Positions 1 through 5,866 of a stretch of DNA of 6,798 nt are shown one piece after another (the stretch's first letter is position 1; each line of letters starts with the position of its first letter). This DNA comes from CAWJHE01 sp964614855 (GTDB taxonomy: Bacteria > Chloroflexota > Anaerolineae > Anaerolineales > UBA4823): contig CAZTMX010000155.1 in assembly GCA_964614855.1 (NCBI GenBank), positions 1 to 6,798 on the forward strand, written 5' to 3'. The translations under genes and the position numbers were made by a program. The notes under the pieces were generated by a model, which was not told the DNA's origin, did not search any database, and worked only from the letters and a program-made list of their open reading frames with translations.

Positions 1-227
1 TGCGTGGCTGTTGCAGGCAAATGGTGTCCAAAGGACTCGATGCCGATTTCACCGCATGCCTTAATTTTCGATTTTACGTAAGTTTGTGATGCCGGGTTAT
101 CTCCAACCAAAACCGTTGCAAGACCTGGGCGCGGCAACCCTGCTGCCAGCATCGCTGCCACTTCATCGGCAGCTTCCTGGCGAGTTTGTTGAGCTAATAA
201 TTTTCCATCAATTATTTGTGCCACCAT
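1..227 (-). CDS. folD: FolD, methylenetetrahydrofolate dehydrogenase/cyclohydrolase (5' part, runs off the left edge)
   Basis: This is the first 75 codons of a cytoplasmic bifunctional enzyme that converts 5,10-methylene-THF to 5,10-methenyl-THF (NADP-dependent) and then to 10-formyl-THF, feeding purine and formyl-Met synthesis. The sequence shows the FolD N-terminal folate-binding core: residues 39-47 VLVGDNPAS, followed by YVKSKIKAC at 50-58. In this family the Tyr and the first Lys of YVxxK (here Y50 and K54) are the substrate-binding and catalytic residues, and both are present. The ATG at 227-225 is supported by a strong Shine-Dalgarno AAGGAG (234-239 on the minus strand) with a 6-base spacer, and by a promoter 44 bases further up. 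It lies downstream of the DHH gene on the same strand, but a 159-base spacer with its own promoter suggests separate transcription. The NADP-binding C-terminal domain is outside the window. Confidence 0.96.
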   Translation of the reverse strand, partial: MVAQIIDGKLLAQQTRQEAADEVAAMLAAGLPRPGLATVLVGDNPASQTYVKSKIKACGEIGIESFGHHLPATAT

Positions 228-270
228 GACTTTCTCCTTATTCATTATTTCGACTAATTTTATTCCCTTG

Positions 271-299
271 ATTATCTCTAATTTCTCAAAACTTGACAA
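271..299 (-). promoter_or_regulatory. Sigma70-like promoter for folD
   Basis: On the minus strand a TTGTCA -35 box (294-299) and a GATAAT -10 box (271-276) are separated by exactly 17 bases; each differs from consensus at one position. Transcription would start near 264, giving a leader of about 37 bases that carries the AAGGAG ribosome site. The -35 box overlaps a tandem TTGACAA repeat on the plus strand (293-299 and 300-306). This is sequence reading only; no start site has been mapped. Confidence 0.6.
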
Positions 300-386
300 T
301 TGACAAAAGTCACTTTGCCTGTCATTGAAATAATCAAGCGCCTATCAAAAAATGCAGTGCAAGCGGGGCATCTTTTAGGACAAAGC

Positions 387-1502
387 TTATATTAACAACG
401 GCGTCCAATCCCCTGTTTCATCCATAATATTCAAAAACCGGCGTTCCACCTCTGCGGCCATTTGCCTGGCGGGCTGCACCCCCAGCGGGATCTGACCTCC
501 GGCGGACTTCCCGTGACCTCCAGCTTTTCCATGATCCGCCACTACCTCCTGGATGATTTTCCCAGCATCCACCCCATCTGATCTCGATCGCAAGGATAGA
601 TACAAGATATCATCGTGAAACCCCATGCACAACACAACATTAATTTCATCCAGCCGAACCAGGATGTCTGCCATTTCAGCGGTGAAATCAGGCCGGTGCA
701 TTTCTCCCTGGTAAGTCACAACCACATGTTTATATACACGCGTAGACATAAAGCCTTTACTCAACGCTTTATAATATTCGCGCGGCAAGCCCGCCTGCTC
801 TACCTGGGATAATTTCTCTCGATCCAGGGCAGTCAATAGCTTGAAATATGCATACTGATCGATAGCGGAATTATCGCGCGATAAACTCCGGGTATCTGTT
901 TGTATGCCGTAGAAAATCGCTGTCGCCAGATCGCGATCAATCTCAACCTGCATGCTATCCAGGTACTGGAAAACAAGACTGACCGTTGCCCCAGCTTCCG
1001 GTCGGATATCCACAAATGGCACAGAAGCCAAGTTTACTGGAGCCGGGAAATGATGGTCGATTATCATTGAAATCTTATCGACTGTAGGGGCACGATTGTT
1101 ACCCGCTTCAGGTTGGGTATCCACCAGTGCTACCGCAGAATATTGATCCAGGTCTTCCAGTACATCTTGATGCTCCCACTCTGGAGTAAGCAAGCGGAGC
1201 ATGACTTTATTCTCGGCGCGTGCCACAATCCCACTGTAGACCAGGCGGCTGGAAATGTTCCAGGCTTTTCTCAGTAGATACGCCAGGGCTTTTCCAGAAG
1301 CCATGCCGTCCGGGTCAGGATTGTCATGAGTCAAGATAAGAACTGGTCCGCCGCCTGCAGCCTCCCGGATTTTTTCCAGGGACTCAGGGGTGATGGGGTT
1401 CTTGTATGAAAATGGAAGGTTACCAGTTTCTGCAGACATCCGTTCATCTCCACCCGGGTATCGCCGAGATGTGGTTAATTTTCGCAGGAAAGGCAGTGAC
1501 AT
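387..1502 (-). CDS. DHH/DHHA1 phosphoesterase, NrnA-like (nanoRNase / pAp phosphatase family)
   Basis: A complete 371-residue cytoplasmic DHH-superfamily metal-dependent phosphoesterase. Relatives degrade 2-5 nt RNAs, dephosphorylate pAp or cleave cyclic-dinucleotide products. DHH domain: motif I HDNPDPDGMAS at 59-69 (H59, D63, D65), motif II D128 in LVDTQ, motif III DHH at 149-151, motif IV D203 in QTDT. The C-terminal DHHA1 substrate-binding domain ends with GGHGKSAGGQIPLG (328-341), the Gly-rich signature that holds the substrate. All metal ligands expected for activity are present. Length fits the NrnA class, slightly long at the N-terminus. Start choice is uncertain. The ATG at 1502 has AGGAGG only about 2-3 bases upstream, whereas the internal ATG at 1439 (350 residues) has GGTGGAG at a better spacing of about 8, and the 21 extra residues match nothing I recognise. 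The exact substrate cannot be told; NrnA-type is the best guess over other DHH/DHHA1 proteins. Confidence 0.92.
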   Translation of the reverse strand: MSLPFLRKLTTSRRYPGGDERMSAETGNLPFSYKNPITPESLEKIREAAGGGPVLILTHDNPDPDGMASGKALAYLLRKAWNISSRLVYSGIVARAENKVMLRLLTPEWEHQDVLEDLDQYSAVALVDTQPEAGNNRAPTVDKISMIIDHHFPAPVNLASVPFVDIRPEAGATVSLVFQYLDSMQVEIDRDLATAIFYGIQTDTRSLSRDNSAIDQYAYFKLLTALDREKLSQVEQAGLPREYYKALSKGFMSTRVYKHVVVTYQGEMHRPDFTAEMADILVRLDEINVVLCMGFHDDILYLSLRSRSDGVDAGKIIQEVVADHGKAGGHGKSAGGQIPLGVQPARQMAAEVERRFLNIMDETGDWTPLLI

Positions 1503-1569
1503 TCCCTCCTGATAGATTCAACGCAACGATCACCATCCAGGGTTCCAGTCTAATATTCAAACAACCCAA

Positions 1570-1598
1570 AGCATACCCAGAGAAGCTTCTTTCGTCAA
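1570..1598 (-). promoter_or_regulatory. Candidate promoter for the DHH phosphoesterase gene
   Basis: The minus strand carries TTGACG (1593-1598, 5 of 6 to the -35 consensus), a 17-base spacer and TATGCT (1570-1575, 4 of 6 to the -10 consensus). The predicted leader is about 60 bases to the ATG at 1502. The spacer holds a perfect 10-base palindrome, AGAAGCTTCT (1581-1590), which could be an operator but may well be chance. This divergent spacer (1503-1749) shows no equally good promoter for the plus-strand genes. Confidence 0.4.
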
Positions 1599-1749
1599 GC
1601 CAAACCTTTATTTCTGCCCGTTTAGAACAAATATGCAGGAGAATCCATTTCTACAAAGTCTCAAGACCAACCAGGCTCATATTCTTGGTAAAATTATCCC
1701 GCAGAAGATCACACGAAGTCTTATACAGGATTTTTTGAACAGGTAATCC

Positions 1750-2184
1750 ATGCAAACCAACAATCGTAAAAAAATTAACCTCTTACTCAGCAGGTTACTA
1801 CCAACATTCCTGCTCAGTATTCTTCTTATTATCCTGCTGACTTTGTCAACAGCCTGCAGCAGCAATCAAGATTTGGCTGCTCAGGCTGTCGAAGCATACT
1901 TCCAGGCACTGCAACAGAAGGATGAGATCGGCATGATCAACCGCGCCTGCGCAGCCTGGGAAGCTGATGCCAGGACAGAATATAACTCATTCGCCGCGGT
2001 GGATATCACGCTGAATGAGCTTTCCTGCCAACAAAGCGGAACATCAGGAGAGATGACCCTGGTCGCCTGCCAGGGCACTCTGGTAGCCAGCTATGGCGCA
2101 GAAGACCTAGTTTTGGATTTTTCCGAACGGGTTTTCCAGGTCAAGCAAGAGGGCGGAGAATGGCGCATGTGCGGGCATAAATAG
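1750..2184 (+). CDS. Small lipoprotein of unknown function (possibly NTF2-like fold)
   Basis: A 144-residue predicted lipoprotein. Residues 1-36 form a lipoprotein signal: charged start with N4-N5 and R6-K8, a hydrophobic core at about 17-32, and a lipobox STAC with the lipidated Cys at 36. The mature part is about 108 residues. Its opening, AVEAYFQALQQKDEIGM, with a C-terminal strand-rich half ending in VKQEGGEWRMCGHK, recalls small NTF2-like (DUF4878-type) lipoproteins, in which an N-terminal helix is followed by a curved sheet. That is a pattern impression, not a proven match. Four further Cys residues lie in the mature part (near 47 and 130 residues apart from the helix and sheet), so disulfides on the outer face are possible. 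The start has AGG (1741-1743) with a 6-base spacer. Only 6 bases separate it from the next gene, so it is probably co-transcribed with the acyl-transfer cluster, perhaps as a surface accessory. Function not recognised. Confidence 0.85.
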   Translation: MQTNNRKKINLLLSRLLPTFLLSILLIILLTLSTACSSNQDLAAQAVEAYFQALQQKDEIGMINRACAAWEADARTEYNSFAAVDITLNELSCQQSGTSGEMTLVACQGTLVASYGAEDLVLDFSERVFQVKQEGGEWRMCGHK

Positions 2185-2190
2185 CCACCC

Positions 2191-2316
2191 ATGAAATTAT
2201 TCTCCTGCATTTTTTCGAAAGAAAATATAACTGCCTTGATCGTTTGCTTGATGATCATTGCCCTCATCATCATGACCTCAGATCAGGCCCCCCAATGGAT
2301 CTACCAGGGTTTCTAG
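2191..2316 (+). CDS. 41-residue DltX-like membrane peptide ending in WIYQGF
   Basis: A short gene between the lipoprotein and the MBOAT gene. Reading from ATG 2191 to TAG 2314-2316 gives 41 residues: a short N-terminal segment with K2 and K10, one membrane helix at about 13-29 (ITALIVCLMIIALIIMT), and a polar tail SDQAPQ closing with W36-I-Y-Q-G-F41. In Firmicutes, DltX is a peptide of about 50 residues encoded beside the MBOAT DltB. It has one helix and a C-terminal FIYNEF-type motif whose Tyr has been proposed as a covalent acyl carrier between DltC and DltD. The present tail fits aromatic-I-Y-x-x-F at the extreme C-terminus, and Y38 would be the acyl site. It also resembles the small DUF5989 proteins found near other MBOAT-type genes. 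No clear Shine-Dalgarno is visible; translation may be coupled to the lipoprotein stop 6 bases upstream. The next start, GTG, follows its TAG with no gap. The assignment is by topology, motif and position, since overall identity is low. Confidence 0.75.
   Translation: MKLFSCIFSKENITALIVCLMIIALIIMTSDQAPQWIYQGF
2306..2309 (+). promoter_or_regulatory. Ribosome binding site deciding the GTG start of the MBOAT gene
   Basis: AGGG lies 7 bases before the GTG at 2317, inside the last codons of the 41-residue gene. It supports the non-ATG start directly abutting the TAG, and with it translational coupling of the two genes. Confidence 0.5.
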
Positions 2317-3570
2317 GTGAATCTAACCAGCATCGGTATACTCACCCTCCTCGCCATTCTCGGCGGATGGCTTGTCCCCCAAAAGCTGCGGGTGCAGTAT
2401 ATTCTTGCCGCCAGTCTGTTGGCTGCATTTTGGCTCCAGCCGGCTTCCCCTGTAAGAAACCTGGATTTCTGGTTTCCTCTTGCTGCCATTTTCCTCACCA
2501 TACTGACCTGGGCAATGACACAAAGCTCATCAAAGCTGTACCAGCTTTCGAGTTTCAAACAAACCCTTTTCATGATTGCGCTGATCCTTGGAATTGCCGC
2601 CCTGCGATTTGTTGAACCACTGTGCTGCCTCACTCCATCGACGCCNNNNNNNNNNNNNNNNNNNNNNNNNNNNNNNNNNNNNNNNNNNNNNNNNNNNNNN
2701 NNNNNNNNNNNNNNNNNNNNNNNNNNNNNNNNNNNNNNNNNNNNNTATGCCCTGTTCTTTCCAGCTTTCACAGCAGGTCCCATCGACCGTTTCCAACATT
2801 TCATTAGCGAGCTAAACAGCGATCGGGGTCTGCCTCAAAATCCCCGGCCGTTGGAGCGTTTGTACGAATATATCTCCTCTCAGCACTTCAGCAATGGATT
2901 ACGCCGCCTCCTTACGGGCACCTTTAAGAAATTTGTCCTGGCGGATAGCCTGGCTGTAATCTCACTCAGCCAGGTCAGTGCATCCCAGGTGCAAAGCTCA
3001 TTTTGGATGTGGTTCATGTTGTACGCATTTTCGCTGCGGATTTACCTGGATTTCTCCGGTTACACCGATATCGCCATCGGCCTGGGACACCTGCTGGGCA
3101 TTCAACTCCCCGAAAATTTTGAGGCGCCATATCGAAAACAGAACCTGACAGCGTTTTGGAACAGTTGGCATATCACGCTTTCGCAGTGGTTTCGCAGCTA
3201 TTTTTTCAACCCGCTCACACGGGCACTGCGAACAAGCCCCCGGCATTTGCCTGTCTGGTTGATCATTTTCTTAGGCCAGTTTGGCACCATGCTGTTAATT
3301 GGCTTGTGGCACGGCGTAAGTTGGAATTTCGCCATCTGGGGTGTGTGGCATGGTCTGGGGATGTTTCTACACAACCGCTGGACGGATTGGGTACGCACAC
3401 ATCCGGGGCGTTTTTCAGGAGTATCCATGAACCCCAGGCTGAGCCAATTCCTGGGCTGGTTTATTACATTTCATTATGTCACATTAGGCTGGGTGTGGTT
3501 TACCCTTCCCGATTTTCCACAGGCCGTCGCGACTTTACAAAAATTACTACTATTCGTGGCAGGAAAGTAA
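2317..3570 (+). CDS. MBOAT-family O-acyltransferase, DltB/AlgI-like (interrupted by assembly gap)
   Basis: A polytopic membrane enzyme that passes acyl groups from the cytoplasm to an outside acceptor. The N-terminal 109 residues hold about four hydrophobic segments; then comes the N run. After it, in the same frame across 100 Ns, is YALFFPAFTAGPIDRF, the hallmark of this family (about 144-159 in placeholder numbering). Next come LDFSGYTDIAIGLGHLLGI and PENFEAPYR, then FWNSWHITLSQWFRSYF (H285) and GLWHGVSWNFAIWGVWHG (H332, H345). H285 and H332 are 47 residues apart, the spacing I recall for H289 and H336 of Streptococcus DltB, so the catalytic core looks intact. The gap probably hides the membrane segment(s) before FFPAF, including the expected S-Y-x-x-F-R-type stretch. 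Start is GTG directly after the upstream TAG; the stop TAA touches the next ATG. The substrate is unknown. Alginate- or peptidoglycan-type O-acetyltransferases are alternatives, but the carrier protein and ligase nearby favour a Dlt-like route. Confidence 0.93.
   Translation: MNLTSIGILTLLAILGGWLVPQKLRVQYILAASLLAAFWLQPASPVRNLDFWFPLAAIFLTILTWAMTQSSSKLYQLSSFKQTLFMIALILGIAALRFVEPLCCLTPSTXXXXXXXXXXXXXXXXXXXXXXXXXXXXXXXXXXYALFFPAFTAGPIDRFQHFISELNSDRGLPQNPRPLERLYEYISSQHFSNGLRRLLTGTFKKFVLADSLAVISLSQVSASQVQSSFWMWFMLYAFSLRIYLDFSGYTDIAIGLGHLLGIQLPENFEAPYRKQNLTAFWNSWHITLSQWFRSYFFNPLTRALRTSPRHLPVWLIIFLGQFGTMLLIGLWHGVSWNFAIWGVWHGLGMFLHNRWTDWVRTHPGRFSGVSMNPRLSQFLGWFITFHYVTLGWVWFTLPDFPQAVATLQKLLLFVAGK
2646..2745. 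other. Assembly gap of exactly 100 Ns
   Basis: Exactly 100 Ns, the usual placeholder for a gap of unknown length. It falls inside the MBOAT coding region. The flanks read in one frame if 100 is used, but this can be accidental. Related proteins, as I recall them, have a longer stretch between the TPSTP-like segment and FFPAF, so the true gap may be larger. Confidence 0.98.
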
Positions 3571-4731
3571 ATGACCTCACCAATTAGCAGAAAAAAACCG
3601 GGCACAGATCGCACAAGCCCAGATTTTGTGAAGCGGGTGGGGATAAAAGCGCTGCTATTGTTTATTGCCTTCAATTTTTTGTTCGCAATTTTTCAGCCGA
3701 TCCCCCAACTCGGAAAAATATCCTTCTATAACACCTTGCTCCCAGGTAGATACCGCCTGCCTTATGGAGAAAACCCAAAAGTCGCTTACAACCTGAACCT
3801 GTACACCCTTTCGGCCATGTTTGCCTCCCACGAGCTAGCTGGCGCTTCCAACCCACCCAGAGAATACCGCATTCTTATTATAGGCGATTCGGAAACCTGG
3901 GGCTTTCTGCTTGAACCATCTCAAACCATCCCTGCCTACATCAACCAGGCAAACCTGTCACACCCCGATGGGCGGCAAATAAAAGCCTACAACCTGGGCT
4001 ATCCAGTGATGTCTCTCACCAAGGACCTGCTTATCCTTTCTGAAACCCTGCATTACCAGCCTGACCTGATCATTTGGCCGCTAACCCTGGAATCCTTCCC
4101 CAGGGATAAACAGCTTTTCCCGCCCCTACTTCAAAATAATGGCAATAAGGTAAGAAAATTAATCGAAGACCACCACTTGAACCTTGACCCCAATGACGCG
4201 GGGCTTGTCCAGCGCACCTTCTGGCAGCGAACAATTGTCGGGGCGCGCAGAGACCTGGCCGATCTGGTCTGGTTGCAGCTTTACGGGGTGATGTGGGCTG
4301 CCACTGGTATCGACCAGGACATCCCAACAACCTACACCCCGCGAATGGAAGACCTCACCGATGAGGTGACATTCCATGGTCTGACACCGCCAAACCTGGG
4401 GAGCGCCTCGCTTGCGTTTGATGTCCTCCAGGCAGGTATAAAGCTCGCTGGTGAAACCCCCATCCTCTTGGTCAATGAGCCCATTTTTATCAGCCAGGGT
4501 AAGAACTCTAATATCCGCTATAATTTTTACTACCCACGCTGGGCGTATGACAATTACCGCACTTTATTGCATACCTTCTGTTCTGAGAATGAAGTAAAAT
4601 GCCTTGACCTCTGGAATTCTATCCCCGCCCAAGAATTCACAAATAGCGCTGTCCACCTGACGCCCTTAGGAAATCAGCAATACGCCTGGATCTTGCTGGA
4701 TGCGATCAAAGAAATCGTAATCGATCAATAA
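3571..4731 (+). CDS. Membrane-anchored SGNH-fold protein, DltD-like role
   Basis: A 386-residue protein with a cytoplasmic N-terminus rich in K/R, one membrane helix at about 25-42 (IKALLLFIAFNFLFAIFQ) and a large outer SGNH domain from about 98 onward. Block I is IIGDSETWGFLL with the candidate nucleophile S107. Block II is YNLGYPVMS with G143. At the block III position it reads WPLTLES (169-175) instead of GxND. Block V is NSAVHLTPLGN with H362. The usual Asp three residues before the His is A/S here, and N358 sits where an Asp might be expected, so the acid of the triad is unclear. By position and topology it matches DltD, which takes the acyl group after the MBOAT step and gives it to the surface polymer; an esterase role is also possible. 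Its ATG touches the MBOAT TAA, and AGGA (3561-3564) lies 6 bases before it. Low sequence likeness to DltD itself is expected. Confidence 0.85.
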   Translation: MTSPISRKKPGTDRTSPDFVKRVGIKALLLFIAFNFLFAIFQPIPQLGKISFYNTLLPGRYRLPYGENPKVAYNLNLYTLSAMFASHELAGASNPPREYRILIIGDSETWGFLLEPSQTIPAYINQANLSHPDGRQIKAYNLGYPVMSLTKDLLILSETLHYQPDLIIWPLTLESFPRDKQLFPPLLQNNGNKVRKLIEDHHLNLDPNDAGLVQRTFWQRTIVGARRDLADLVWLQLYGVMWAATGIDQDIPTTYTPRMEDLTDEVTFHGLTPPNLGSASLAFDVLQAGIKLAGETPILLVNEPIFISQGKNSNIRYNFYYPRWAYDNYRTLLHTFCSENEVKCLDLWNSIPAQEFTNSAVHLTPLGNQQYAWILLDAIKEIVIDQ

Positions 4732-4748
4732 ACACCGCCAGAAACCTG

Positions 4749-4754
4749 TATAAT
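4749..4754 (+). promoter_or_regulatory. Perfect TATAAT, possible internal promoter
   Basis: TATAAT preceded by TG (4747-4748) in the only sizeable spacer of the plus-strand cluster, 68 bases before the SGNH lipoprotein start. No recognisable -35 box lies 16-18 bases upstream. It could drive the lipoprotein, carrier protein and ligase genes separately from the first half of the cluster, but a chance hexamer is not excluded. Confidence 0.3.
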
Positions 4755-4759
4755 AGGTG

Positions 4760-4781
4760 CTTGCAGGGAGCAAGACCTGCA
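4760..4781 (+). repeat. Two overlapping, mutually exclusive inverted repeats
   Basis: CTTGC (4760-4764) pairs with GCAAG (4770-4774) around a 5-base loop. TGCAGG (4762-4767) pairs with CCTGCA (4776-4781) around an 8-base loop. The arms share bases, so only one hairpin can form. They lie just after the TATAAT and 35 bases before the next start. No U run follows, so this is not an ordinary terminator; it may be an operator or a leader switch, or chance. Confidence 0.35.
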
Positions 4782-4816
4782 TATTCTAAAACAATTTCTC
4801 CTCCGAGTATTTACTG

Positions 4817-5839
4817 ATGCGTATCCACTTCCTTCTGCTTATAGGTGTCTTCACCATCATGCTTGTTGCATGCTCTGCCCCCACCAGTCAGCCCACACAA
4901 ATCCCAAGCACGCCAGACCCTTCTCCTGTGAAGATCACTTTATCGCCTACTGAAGCTCTTCAAGAGAGGATCCCCACAGGAACACCATCCAATGCCATAA
5001 TCCCCCCAACAAGTCTCGCTACAACTTCGAACACCCCCGTTGCAGTTCCTACCAGGCCCCAAATCACGGCAACTATCCGTACACAAAAAGACCTTAAGGA
5101 TTGGAAAGAACTGCCTGTCATCCCCGATGTGAGCGATAAAGTCCAGGAAATATACCAAACGGGGCTAGATGCAGGCAACAACCCAAAAGCTTTTTCCAAG
5201 ATCGGCGATTGCGGCTCCACACCGGCCTGGTTTTTGGGTGATTTTGACCGTGGGCCCGAGTTTTACGACCTGGGGGAATACACCGAGCTCTCTGGAGTGA
5301 TCCAGGAATTCCAGGGATCCTTTAGCCGGACCAGCCTGGCAGCGCGCTCTGGATTTAACGCTTCCTCTCTCTTTTCTCCACTCTGGTCAGATGGATCATC
5401 CTGCCAGTCCAATGAGACGCCCCTGGCGTGTGAATACCGGGTGCATAAACCTATGGTTGCCTTTATCATGCTGGGGGCGAATGATATCTGGCACCCGGAT
5501 AAATTTGAACCACAAATGCGAAAAATCCTGGAATATTCCATCGAAAATGGAGTCATCCCCATCCTATCTACCAAGGCAGATAATGAAGAAGGTGACTTTA
5601 GCATCAATGCCACCATCGCAAAACTCGCCTGGGAATATGAAGTTCCCTTGCTAAATTACTGGTTGGCAGTACAAACCCTACCGGACTACGGGTTGCAAGA
5701 AGACCGCGTGCATCTCACCTGGGGGCGCAATTTTTTCGACGACCCCGAGGCCATGTCAAAAGCCTGGCCAGTAAGAAACCTGACAGCCCTGCAAGCGCTA
5801 GATGCTGTCTGGCGAAAGATATCTGAAATAAATAAATAG
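4817..5839 (+). CDS. SGNH-fold lipoprotein with GDC at the nucleophile motif
   Basis: A 340-residue predicted lipoprotein: signal with hydrophobic core 4-16, lipobox LVAC with lipidated C19, then a long linker rich in Pro, Thr and Ser (about 20-95) of the sort that spans a cell wall. The globular domain begins at about 98. It carries FSKIGDCGS (126-134), where SGNH hydrolases have GDS; here D131-C132-G133-S134. Block III GANDIWH (220-226) gives G220, N222 and D223, and block V DRVHLTW (296-302) gives D296 and H299. So three of the four SGNH blocks are canonical and the nucleophile is Cys132, or the reaction uses S134, or the protein binds rather than cuts. From memory, GDC is seen in other Chloroflexota homologues, so it is probably a family trait and not a sequencing error. 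C199 and C208 may form a disulfide. The ribosome site is weak (GAG, 9-base spacer). Likely acts on the surface, on the acyl group or glycan handled by this cluster. Confidence 0.85.
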   Translation: MRIHFLLLIGVFTIMLVACSAPTSQPTQIPSTPDPSPVKITLSPTEALQERIPTGTPSNAIIPPTSLATTSNTPVAVPTRPQITATIRTQKDLKDWKELPVIPDVSDKVQEIYQTGLDAGNNPKAFSKIGDCGSTPAWFLGDFDRGPEFYDLGEYTELSGVIQEFQGSFSRTSLAARSGFNASSLFSPLWSDGSSCQSNETPLACEYRVHKPMVAFIMLGANDIWHPDKFEPQMRKILEYSIENGVIPILSTKADNEEGDFSINATIAKLAWEYEVPLLNYWLAVQTLPDYGLQEDRVHLTWGRNFFDDPEAMSKAWPVRNLTALQALDAVWRKISEINK

Positions 5840-5866
5840 AGAAAACTACAAACGGGAATACCATCC

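Noticed and set aside
335..376. Possible terminator after the DHH gene on the minus strand (ATGC ... GCAT followed by T6)
   Set aside because: The stem is only 4 base pairs with a 12-base loop; too weak to call despite the T run.
1685..1727. Promoter for the 1750 lipoprotein (TTGGTA, TAAAAT or TATACA)
   Set aside because: No pair of boxes has a 16-18 base spacing with acceptable matches on both; single hexamers in AT-rich sequence are not enough.
1406..1738. Plus-strand ORF of 110 codons across the DHH gene start and the divergent spacer
   Set aside because: Its first part is antisense to the well-supported DHH gene, the product shows no domain or signal, and the spacer part looks non-coding.
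2313..2804. Minus-strand frames running through the N run
   Set aside because: They stay open only because the Ns hold no stops; the plus-strand MBOAT reading is clear on both sides.
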